From Fodinisporobacter ferrooxydans (lineage in GTDB: Bacteria; Bacillota; Bacilli; Tumebacillales; MYW30-H2): a stretch of DNA of 64,000 nucleotides. The stretch is taken from assembly GCF_022818495.1 (NCBI RefSeq), contig NZ_CP089291.1, positions 2,807,501 to 2,871,500 on the forward strand, read 5' to 3'. This document shows, piece after piece, positions 57,245 through 64,000 of this stretch. Within the stretch, counting starts at the first letter, position 1, and each line of letters opens with the position of its first letter. The notes beneath the pieces were generated by a model. That model was given only the letters and a program-made list of their open reading frames with translations. It did not search any database and was not told where the DNA came from. Both the position numbers and the translations under genes were made by a program.

Positions 57245-57448
57245 TTATTCCAGGATATTGAAAGTAGAACTCATAAAATTGCTGCCAAGGGCTTCTCCAT
57301 TATTTAATTTAGCAGTAACCTGAACGAGATATTGAACTCCTTCAAGGGTTTTTTGCACTTCTTTTAATTCATTTTCTAAAGAAGTTTTTTTTTGATAGAG
57401 ATCCCTGCGCTTATTCTCCAATACTTGCATCACATCATCCAGCTTCAT
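57245..57448 (-). CDS. Small coiled-coil protein, paralogue A
   Basis: 67 residues, MKLDDVMQVLENKRRDLYQK onward, with the shared core KTSLENELKEVQKTLEGVQY and LVQVTAKLNNGEALGSN. ATG 57448 lies 7 nt after GGAGGTG. First of two tandem paralogues read leftward; function unknown. Confidence 0.62.
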   Translation of the reverse strand: MKLDDVMQVLENKRRDLYQKKTSLENELKEVQKTLEGVQYLVQVTAKLNNGEALGSNFMSSTFNILE

Positions 57449-57530
57449 TTGAGCACCTCCAAACTAGTATCTATCACTATTACTATTCGTATTCCAGAAC
57501 CTAAAAAGTAGACCTATGATTTCTATTAAA

Positions 57531-57564
57531 ATGTGTGTTCAAAAAGTGGTTAAGCAAGACACAA
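57531..57564 (+). repeat. MITE remnant (one end)
   Basis: TGTTCAAAAAGTGGTTAAG, C, AAGACACAA matches the left 34 bp of the 155-bp MITE with three differences. The other end is missing. Confidence 0.7.
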
Positions 57565-57733
57565 ACCACATTGAGCGATCCAAATGAGTCTTTTGCAGCA
57601 GAGAAGAATAATACACACAATTTGTGAATAAAGTGTAGCACGTCTTACAATTACAAATTATTAACACATGTCACCGAAGCGCGAGATTGGATTCGGATCT
57701 GTTTCGCCGCCATGCAGGGGGGGAAGAACATCT

Positions 57734-58477
57734 TTGAAAACAAATAGACCTACGTTATTTCTCGATTCAGAGATGATCAAAAAGTTGCGTAAAGAAGTAC
57801 AAAGGCCGTGGGAAAAGGATGAATTCTGGATGTTCTATGTCATGCGGAAATTTTCCATTTATATCAGCTACCCGCTTGTCAAAAAAACGGATATATCCCC
57901 CAATGCGCTGACCATCATCGGGATTTTGCTGGGATTGATCTCTGCAGCTTCTTATATGATCGGATCGCCTTTCTCGTTGCTGCTTGGATGTTTATTCTAT
58001 CAGATGTGTTATTTCTTTGATTGTATCGACGGTGAAGTGGCGCGCCTTCGCAAAAAATCAAGCAAAGGCGGGGAATGGTTGGACATTGGACTCAATTATG
58101 CCATGGCTCTTTGCAACATAGCCGTAGTATTCGGGATGTTTCAATCGGATTCGTCCTTTATTCTGGGAATCATCCTCTTTGCAATGTTTATCATAACGTT
58201 TTCCATGATTCTGTCTTCCGAAGGGGCATTGCTTGTCTTTCATCAATCGGCCTCGACTGCCACAGTTTCCATGAGGAAAAAAAACAAATGGACGGATTTG
58301 TTTGTTTTTCTATTTATGACAGACATCGGATTTCATTGTGGGATTTTGCTTTTCAGTTGGATTTGGCTGTTTTGGGGATTCAAGGAACCTCTGCTGCTTT
58401 GGATTGTTTACTATATTTTCATCAGCTTCATGAAAGCCATTTATAAATTAAAAGCAAGTATTCGCTACATGGAATGA
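57734..58477 (+). CDS. CDP-alcohol phosphatidyltransferase family protein
   Basis: 247 residues, about five transmembrane helices. The family motif is D96-x2-D99-G-x2-A-R-x8-G-x3-D117-x3-N121: the last Asp, the usual catalytic base, is Asn. Enzymes of this family transfer a phospho-alcohol from CDP-alcohol to another alcohol. GGGGGGAAG lies 7 nt before TTG 57734; ATG 57668 is in frame without a ribosome site. Its stop overlaps a possible start of the next gene. Confidence 0.8.
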   Translation: MKTNRPTLFLDSEMIKKLRKEVQRPWEKDEFWMFYVMRKFSIYISYPLVKKTDISPNALTIIGILLGLISAASYMIGSPFSLLLGCLFYQMCYFFDCIDGEVARLRKKSSKGGEWLDIGLNYAMALCNIAVVFGMFQSDSSFILGIILFAMFIITFSMILSSEGALLVFHQSASTATVSMRKKNKWTDLFVFLFMTDIGFHCGILLFSWIWLFWGFKEPLLLWIVYYIFISFMKAIYKLKASIRYME

Positions 58478-58509
58478 TAGGGAAACCAATACAAGTGGGG
58501 GACAGGAAT

Positions 58510-60945
58510 ATGCCAAAAGATTTGGAGGGCACAAAAATAGATGTAGCCGATATTCGATATCATTCCATCCAGTCGATAGAAACCGTACAGTTTTTCCTCA
58601 TGGAACATAAAAAACCAACGGTGCGGCCGGTTCGATTCGGTACAAAAGCGGAAACGCTGCAAGTTCTGTACGAACGCCTGATGTGCGCTTGTGTATTGCC
58701 GCAAATTTGTTTTTCAGTGCGGGAATGGCGGGAAGACGAAACAACAATCCTGTCAAACGTGTTGACAAGCGGTTGGCTGCAAGAAAAGGTGATTGTCCGC
58801 AGCAGCGCACTTTCGGAAGATCATGCCGATGAATCGCTTGCCGGCAAATACAGCTCGATTGGTTCCGTACAAAATGAAGAGGAACTGATCCGGGCCATTT
58901 CGCTTGTCATCGATTCTTATGGCGATTCTGACGCGGAAGATCAAATCCTGATTCAACCGATGCTGAGTGCAGTGACAATGAGCGGTGTGGCTTTCAGCAG
59001 AGATCCGAATACGGGAGCTCCCTATTATGTGATCAATTATGACGATGTGACGGGAAGCACAAGCAGTGTAACAGCTGGGCACTCGAATCATTTAAAAACG
59101 GCGTATCTGTACAAATACTACAACGGCAAAACCGGTTTCTCCCATGAGATCCTGAAAATTGCCGAATTAATGCGGGAATTGGAAAAGCTGTTTGGCACGG
59201 ATCGTATCGATATAGAATTTGCCTGGTCTGGCGGTCAACTTTATTTGCTGCAGGTACGACCGCTGGTTTTGCATGCGCAGCCTTGCGAAGAGGAGTTGGA
59301 ATCCGCTTTGCAACGCATTTCAAACAAAGTGAACATGTGGAACCACACACATCCGTATTTGCATGGTACGAAAACTGTTTTTGGCGTAATGCCAGACTGG
59401 AATCCGGCCGAAATCATCGGAATCCGTCCTCGTCCATTGGCGCGAAGTCTTTATAAGAAAGTCGTGACTGACAGGATTTGGGCTCAACAACGATTTGATT
59501 ATGGATATAAAAACGTGCACAATTTTCCGCTTATGATCGACTTTTGCGGATTGCCGTATATCGATGTTCGGGTAAGTTTCAATTCCTTTTTGCCGGCTGG
59601 CTTGAATGAGCCGCTGTCTGAAAAATTGGTCAATTACTACCTGGACCGATTGATTGAATCACCCAATACACATGACAAAGTAGAGTTTGAGATTGTTATC
59701 TCTTGTTATACGTTCGACTTATCGAAAAAGCTGGAGAATTTGAAAAAGCATGGATTTGAGCAATGGGAATTGAGCGAATTTCAAGATCGCCTGCGCCCCC
59801 TGACCAATCGAATTATCGGCCGCAATGGCTTGTGGAAGGAAGACATCCGCAAAATTGAATTACTTAAAGATCGTTATCAAAATGTGATCGAAAGCAATCT
59901 TGATTCGATTGCTAAAATATACTGGCTTTTGGAGGATTGCCAATCCTATGGAACACTGCCGTTTGCGGGCTTGGCCCGAGCCGGATTTATCGCGGTACAA
60001 CTCATACAGTCACTCGTACAGGTGGGGGCTTTAAGCAAACATGACTATGACAGTTTTATGAATTCACTGTGTACGGTAAGCTCAAAAATGTTTAGCGATT
60101 TTCAAATGCTTGATAAAGAAGAGTTCTTAAAGGAGTATGGTCATTTGCGCCCGGGCACATACGACATATTATCGCCACGATATGATGAAGACTCGGACTA
60201 TTACTTCAATTGGGAGAGAAAGGTAAATAAAAAGAGGGAAGACACTGCAACGTTTCAACTGGCTCCTTCGCAGAAAGCAACAATCAATCAGTTGTTGCAA
60301 CAACATGGAATCAAGCACGATTCGGACAGTCTGTTCGATTTTATCAAAGGTGCGATTGAGGGCAGGGAATACGCCAAATTTGTCTTCAGCAAATCGTTAA
60401 GCGAGGCGATCTCCTTGTTCAAGGAGTTTGCCTGTGGGCATGGTTTTACAATGGAAGAAGCCTCGTATGCCAACATTTCCTGCATTTACGATCTGTACGG
60501 ATCGTGCAACAACGCAGAGGAGAAACTGTATCGTTCCATTCAGGAAGGAAGAGAAAAGCACAGACTCACGAAACAGTTGCTGCTTCCCCCGCTTATCACA
60601 AATGAAATCGACGTTTGGGCGTTCGAGGTTCCTCCTTTTGAACCAAACTTTGTCACGCAAAAGACTGCTAAAGGGACAGTCTCGTTTGTTTCCGACAAGG
60701 AGAAACTGGAAAACACCATTCTCTTCATTGAAAGCGCCGATCCGGGATACGACTGGATCTTTACGAAAGGCATTGCAGGTTTCATCACATTGTATGGAGG
60801 AGCGAATTCCCATATGGCGATTCGGGCTGGCGAGCTTGGCATTCCAGCGGTGATTGGAGCGGGGGAATCTCTATACAGACGCTGGTCGGCAGCAGAAGTA
60901 ATTGAACTGGATTGCATGAATCGACACGTGCGGATTCTTCGATGA
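58510..60945 (+). CDS. PEP-synthase/rifampin-phosphotransferase-like dikinase
   Basis: 811 residues. The N-terminal ATP-grasp domain (PPDK_N) has VIVRSSALSEDHADESLAGK, SGVAFSRDP and DIEFAWSGGQLYLLQVRPLV. A large middle region (about 280-690) is not a PEP-synthase TIM barrel. The C-terminal swivelling domain has the phospho-His in TLYGGANSHMAIRAGELGIP (His768). This order (ATP, substrate, His) is that of rifampin phosphotransferase: it phosphorylates a hydroxyl with release of AMP and Pi. Substrate unknown. ATG 58510 follows GGGGGACAGG. Confidence 0.8.
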   Translation: MPKDLEGTKIDVADIRYHSIQSIETVQFFLMEHKKPTVRPVRFGTKAETLQVLYERLMCACVLPQICFSVREWREDETTILSNVLTSGWLQEKVIVRSSALSEDHADESLAGKYSSIGSVQNEEELIRAISLVIDSYGDSDAEDQILIQPMLSAVTMSGVAFSRDPNTGAPYYVINYDDVTGSTSSVTAGHSNHLKTAYLYKYYNGKTGFSHEILKIAELMRELEKLFGTDRIDIEFAWSGGQLYLLQVRPLVLHAQPCEEELESALQRISNKVNMWNHTHPYLHGTKTVFGVMPDWNPAEIIGIRPRPLARSLYKKVVTDRIWAQQRFDYGYKNVHNFPLMIDFCGLPYIDVRVSFNSFLPAGLNEPLSEKLVNYYLDRLIESPNTHDKVEFEIVISCYTFDLSKKLENLKKHGFEQWELSEFQDRLRPLTNRIIGRNGLWKEDIRKIELLKDRYQNVIESNLDSIAKIYWLLEDCQSYGTLPFAGLARAGFIAVQLIQSLVQVGALSKHDYDSFMNSLCTVSSKMFSDFQMLDKEEFLKEYGHLRPGTYDILSPRYDEDSDYYFNWERKVNKKREDTATFQLAPSQKATINQLLQQHGIKHDSDSLFDFIKGAIEGREYAKFVFSKSLSEAISLFKEFACGHGFTMEEASYANISCIYDLYGSCNNAEEKLYRSIQEGREKHRLTKQLLLPPLITNEIDVWAFEVPPFEPNFVTQKTAKGTVSFVSDKEKLENTILFIESADPGYDWIFTKGIAGFITLYGGANSHMAIRAGELGIPAVIGAGESLYRRWSAAEVIELDCMNRHVRILR

Positions 60946-60967
60946 AGTCGATGAAGTCGATGAAGTG
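60941..60967. repeat. 9-bp tandem repeat over the dikinase stop codon
   Basis: Three units GATGAAGTC, GATGAAGTC, GATGAAGTG; the first unit holds the TGA stop. Confidence 0.88.
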
Positions 60968-61024
60968 TGCAAATGTAAAACAAAGAATTACCGTAATTTC
61001 CCACGAAGAATAGGGGTGTTATAT

Positions 61025-61750
61025 TTGAAGGCAATCGTCTTGGCAGCCGGTAGAGGCAGTCGTTTGAAACATTTGACCGACACGCAACCCAAATGTCTTG
61101 TTGCGATACAAGGGAAACCGCTTTTGCATTGGCAAACACAATCTTTATTGGCTGCAGGTATAGAAAACATCGCAGTGGTTCGCGGTTATCGAAAGGAACA
61201 AATTGATTTTCCCGGATTCATCTATTTTGATAATGAGCGATGGGCAGAAACCAATATGGTCAGGTCGATGTTATGTGCCGACTCTTGGCTGGCCTCCAAC
61301 GAATGCATAATCAGCTACTCAGATCTGATATATCCGCCGGAAGTGGTGGAAACGTTAAAACGCCTAAATGGCGACATTGGGATAACGTATGATCCCAATT
61401 GGCTGAATCTTTGGAACGAACGATTTGCAGATCCCCTGATGGATGCCGAAACATTTGATATCAACGACAACGGTGAGCTGATGGAAATCGGCCGACGAGT
61501 CTTTCATGTTTCGAAAATAAAAGGGCAGTATATGGGGCTTTTAAAATTTACGCCCGAGGGTTGGAGTGAAATAAAAAACTACCTTTGCAGATTGGAATCA
61601 TACGTGATCGATCATCTGGATATGACTTCACTTTTGTCCTGTCTGATAGAAGCCGGGATCACCGTTCAAACGGTTTCTATTAAAAATGATTGGTGGTACG
61701 AGATAGACACTATCCATGATTTTGAACTGGCCAACGCAAACATGAAGTGA
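61025..61750 (+). CDS. LicC-like (phosphocholine/aminoethylphosphonate) nucleotidyltransferase
   Basis: 241 residues. LKAIVLAAGRGSRLKHLTDT and PKCLVAIQGKPLLHWQ form the NTP-binding pyrophosphorylase motif; WAETNMVRSMLCADSWL and ISYSDLIYPPEVV are close to LicC-type cytidylyltransferases, which make CDP-choline or CMP-aminoethylphosphonate. KNDWWYEIDTIHDFELA closes the sugar-nucleotidyltransferase fold. GGGGTG lies 6 nt before TTG 61025. The base and alcohol cannot be fixed by eye. Confidence 0.82.
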   Translation: MKAIVLAAGRGSRLKHLTDTQPKCLVAIQGKPLLHWQTQSLLAAGIENIAVVRGYRKEQIDFPGFIYFDNERWAETNMVRSMLCADSWLASNECIISYSDLIYPPEVVETLKRLNGDIGITYDPNWLNLWNERFADPLMDAETFDINDNGELMEIGRRVFHVSKIKGQYMGLLKFTPEGWSEIKNYLCRLESYVIDHLDMTSLLSCLIEAGITVQTVSIKNDWWYEIDTIHDFELANANMK

Positions 61751-61972
61751 AGGAACGATACAATCTTGTGTTCGTGCATACTTGATGTTTGGCATTCTAT
61801 TTTTTGAGCTGTATTTGCATATAACGATAGAAGCAGTAATAAATTGTAAAGACAGAAAAAACAGACAATGTCAAAACAAGTTTGGACAAATCGTATGAAA
61901 ATCCTGTGAGGCAAACGTCTTGGCAAAAACGATGTTTCGTTCGATTTGGGGATGCGATATTCGGGGTGAAGC

Positions 61973-63919
61973 ATGAACAATCAATGGCCGGCTTTGGATG
62001 TGCAAGCGAAATTCACAATTTCCGATTGGTTGGTTGTCGCATATGTGATTCTTCTGCCCATTCAATTTCGAACGCCGATTGGGTTGCGTTTCGCACCGTC
62101 TGATGTCTGTTTGCTGTTCTATTTTATGTTTGGATTGTTTCGCATCCAAATCGTCAAGTCAACGTGGAGTCTCTGGCACCTTGGCATGTTGCTCGTGTTT
62201 GCAATCGGAAATTATATCTCTCTTTTGCAAAACGGGTATTTGTCGCAATATGTTTTGCTGGAGAAAGACTTCGGCTTGCTTTTGTTATTTCTCAGCTATG
62301 TGATGATCGTCTCATTTACCACCGATTGGATCCGTTGCCGGCGGTTGGTTCAATGTTTTATTTTGAGCACAGTATTACAGAATATTGTTGCGATTGCCGC
62401 CTTTTTTCTTTTGAAAATAACTGGCTTTAATATCACATGGTTGAACTATGAATCATCCCGCCTTTCCGGTATGCTCGTAGACCCGAACGCGTACGGAGGT
62501 CTGCTGGTTCTGGCGTTCGCTCTGCACATCATGACTTCCGGAAAAACAAACCCCATTTTCACCAGGCGGTTTGGCGTATTCTGCACCGTTTCATTAGGAA
62601 TCGGGATTTTGCTTACCTTTTCCCGCTCTGCTTGGATTGGACTAGTTACCATTGTATTGGTAGTTGCGTTGTTTCGGCCGATGTATGTATTGAGAATCGT
62701 AACAGTAGGCGTGTTCACCTTTGGGATTGTTTTGATCGTTTTGGGAAGCCGGTATCTTCCTGTGATTGAAAGCATGTCATTGCGAATCAAGCAGATTACC
62801 GCTCGTATGGACTATATATACACCGCCTTGAATCGATTTAAAGATCATCCGATTTTCGGTGTAGGTGTCGGCACATTTCAAGATCAATACAATTGGATTT
62901 TACATAATACAACCCTTTGGTTTCTTGCTGAATTCGGATTGGTTGGAATGGTGACGTTCCTGGGCTTTATTCTCTGGTTTTTTTACAAGGGTATGTCTGC
63001 ATATCGTATAGCCGATGAAAATCAGAAACCACTTGTCTTTGGATTCATGCTTGGCCATCTGTCCATGTTTGGACTGTCGTTGGGGATCGAAGCACTTTAT
63101 CAACGGCATTGGTGGCTGATCATGGGCCTTTTGGCTGCCAGTCATTTTTTAGGGAGCAAGGATCCACTCATATATTCACTACCAATCGGTGTAAGGAGGT
63201 CTACGAAAATGGATGATGCCCTTGACTTGCGGCAACTTTTGAAAATTATCCGCGATCGGATTTGGCTGATCCTCTTGATCACGATCGCGATCACTCTGTT
63301 GGCCGGGGTCGGCGGCCCTTATCTGCTAAAACCGCAATATCAAGCAAGCACTGAGATTTTGTTGAACATTTCAAGTCCGATGAATGGCAACTCACAAGGG
63401 AGTGTCACCCAATCCGAAATTGCATCAAATCTGATGTTGATCGAAACGTTCCGCACAGTCATCAAAAGCCCGCGCATTATGGAGCCGGCCTCAAAGCAGC
63501 TTGGAATACCGATCAATGCACTGATGAAGCAAGTGTCTGTCGATAATGTAACAAACTCTCAAGTGTTATCGATCGTTGCCAAGGATTCGAATCCCAAAGA
63601 AGCGATGCGGATCGCCAACACCGTTGCAAATATTTTCGAAAACCAAATTACCAAGCTGATGAAAGTAGACAATGTGAGTGTGCTGAACCCGGCGAATATG
63701 ACGAAACAAGTGTGGCCAATGCCTTTTCTTACTTCTGCAATCGCTTTTGTTTTTGGATTGATTGTGTCGATCGGGGGAGTCCTCTCCAAGGAATACTTCG
63801 ATACAAGATTGCGGACGGAACAAATTATTGTAAAGCATCTTGGCTTGCCGATCATCGGAAAGGTACCTGTGATCGATACGAATTTGAAAAGAACAACAAG
63901 AAAACCGCATGGTGAATGA
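61973..63919 (+). CDS. Wzy-like O-antigen polymerase fused to Wzz-like chain-length regulator
   Basis: 648 residues. Residues 1-405 have about eleven helices and the O-antigen ligase/polymerase core (SRLSGMLVDPNAYGGLLVLA, FKDHPIFGVGVGTFQDQYNW). Residues 413-648 form a Wzz/YveK-type protein: helix near 430-450, periplasmic-side domain, second helix near 590-610. Wzy joins repeat units and Wzz sets chain length; they are usually separate. An AAGGAGG before ATG 63209 could let the Wzz part (236 residues) be made alone. Confidence 0.82.
   Translation: MNNQWPALDVQAKFTISDWLVVAYVILLPIQFRTPIGLRFAPSDVCLLFYFMFGLFRIQIVKSTWSLWHLGMLLVFAIGNYISLLQNGYLSQYVLLEKDFGLLLLFLSYVMIVSFTTDWIRCRRLVQCFILSTVLQNIVAIAAFFLLKITGFNITWLNYESSRLSGMLVDPNAYGGLLVLAFALHIMTSGKTNPIFTRRFGVFCTVSLGIGILLTFSRSAWIGLVTIVLVVALFRPMYVLRIVTVGVFTFGIVLIVLGSRYLPVIESMSLRIKQITARMDYIYTALNRFKDHPIFGVGVGTFQDQYNWILHNTTLWFLAEFGLVGMVTFLGFILWFFYKGMSAYRIADENQKPLVFGFMLGHLSMFGLSLGIEALYQRHWWLIMGLLAASHFLGSKDPLIYSLPIGVRRSTKMDDALDLRQLLKIIRDRIWLILLITIAITLLAGVGGPYLLKPQYQASTEILLNISSPMNGNSQGSVTQSEIASNLMLIETFRTVIKSPRIMEPASKQLGIPINALMKQVSVDNVTNSQVLSIVAKDSNPKEAMRIANTVANIFENQITKLMKVDNVSVLNPANMTKQVWPMPFLTSAIAFVFGLIVSIGGVLSKEYFDTRLRTEQIIVKHLGLPIIGKVPVIDTNLKRTTRKPHGE
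63193..63211 (+). promoter_or_regulatory. Internal ribosome binding site and ATG for the Wzz part
   Basis: AAGGAGG (63193-63199) lies 9 nt before ATG 63209, which is in frame inside the fusion. TAA at 63192-63194 in another frame suggests a former Wzy stop. Confidence 0.7.
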
Positions 63920-63923
63920 TCAG

Positions 63924-64000
63924 ATGATGGCAACGGCAGGCGAGAACAAAGGAGGCGAGAACAAACGAATGAAAAAAAAGCCCTATGATATCAATCGGAA
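63924..64000 (+). CDS. Start of a probable polysaccharide tyrosine kinase (partial)
   Basis: An open frame reaches the window edge from GTG 63912, ATG 63924/63927 or ATG 63969 (MKKKPYDINR). AAAGGAGG is at 63949-63956. A BY-kinase (CapB/YwqD type) is expected right after Wzz, and the basic opening fits, but the visible part is too short to prove it. Confidence 0.45.
   Translation, partial: MMATAGENKGGENKRMKKKPYDINR
63938..63967. repeat. 15-bp direct repeat at the start of the next gene
   Basis: AGGCGAGAACAAAGG / AGGCGAGAACAAACG, in-frame duplication (GENKG / GENKR). Confidence 0.8.

Overview
The window comes from the chromosome of an endospore-forming Bacillota of the order Bacillales. The evidence is the hrcA-grpE-dnaK-dnaJ-prmA-rsmE-mtaB and yqeY-yqfC-yqfD-phoH-yqfF-ybeY-dgkA-cdd-era-yqzL-recO gene order, a perfect CIRCE operator, the sporulation genes yqfC and yqfD, and frequent GTG/TTG starts behind strong AGGAGG sites. 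An Alicyclobacillaceae-like host is my best guess, but nothing here fixes the genus.

Bases 1-36,200 are conserved housekeeping DNA: the lepA end, hemW, the class I heat-shock operon (HrcA/CIRCE), tRNA and rRNA modification enzymes (mtaB, rsmE, rlmI-like, trmK), rpsU, the cell-division/ribosome block around phoH, ybeY and era, a ccpN-ppsR-ppdK carbon switch (PPDK next to its regulator), the dnaG-sigA block, an acyl-CoA dehydrogenase, trmK-yqfO and a flavoprotein. The block ends at two tRNA-Leu genes.

Bases 36,200-51,500 are an accessory island between tRNA-Leu(TAA)/tRNA-Leu(CAG) and tRNA-Lys/tRNA-Leu(GAG). It holds a tyrosine-recombinase relic and near-identical 23/24-bp repeats at 36,225 and 48,481. 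It also has an IS4-type element with 5-bp target duplications, an A+T-rich ABC-three-component (ABC-3C) defence locus, a PIN toxin/antitoxin pair, a membrane-cupin fusion and a LexA-controlled orphan YolD gene. The ABC-3C nuclease effector is split by a 3,569-bp four-gene transposon flanked by an exact 8-bp duplication. Removing one copy plus the element restores a 360-residue reading frame.

Bases 51,700-55,700 are a graveyard of decaying catabolic genes (MBL lactonase, zinc alcohol dehydrogenase, aldehyde dehydrogenase, a CitE-like lyase) followed by an intact quinone reductase. A 155-bp MITE with a 5-bp duplication sits in the last codons of the lactonase relic. A 63-bp internally deleted sister MITE with its own 5-bp duplication lies downstream of ppdK.

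Bases 55,900-64,000 open a surface-polymer cluster: an ATP-grasp ligase, a CDP-alcohol phosphotransferase, a dikinase with rifampin-phosphotransferase-like architecture, a LicC-like nucleotidyltransferase, a Wzy-Wzz fusion and the start of a probable tyrosine kinase. Together the dikinase, nucleotidyltransferase and CDP-alcohol phosphotransferase have the logic of a Kennedy pathway (phosphorylate an alcohol, activate it with CDP, transfer phospho-alcohol). They may decorate a glycopolymer or lipid. This is inference.
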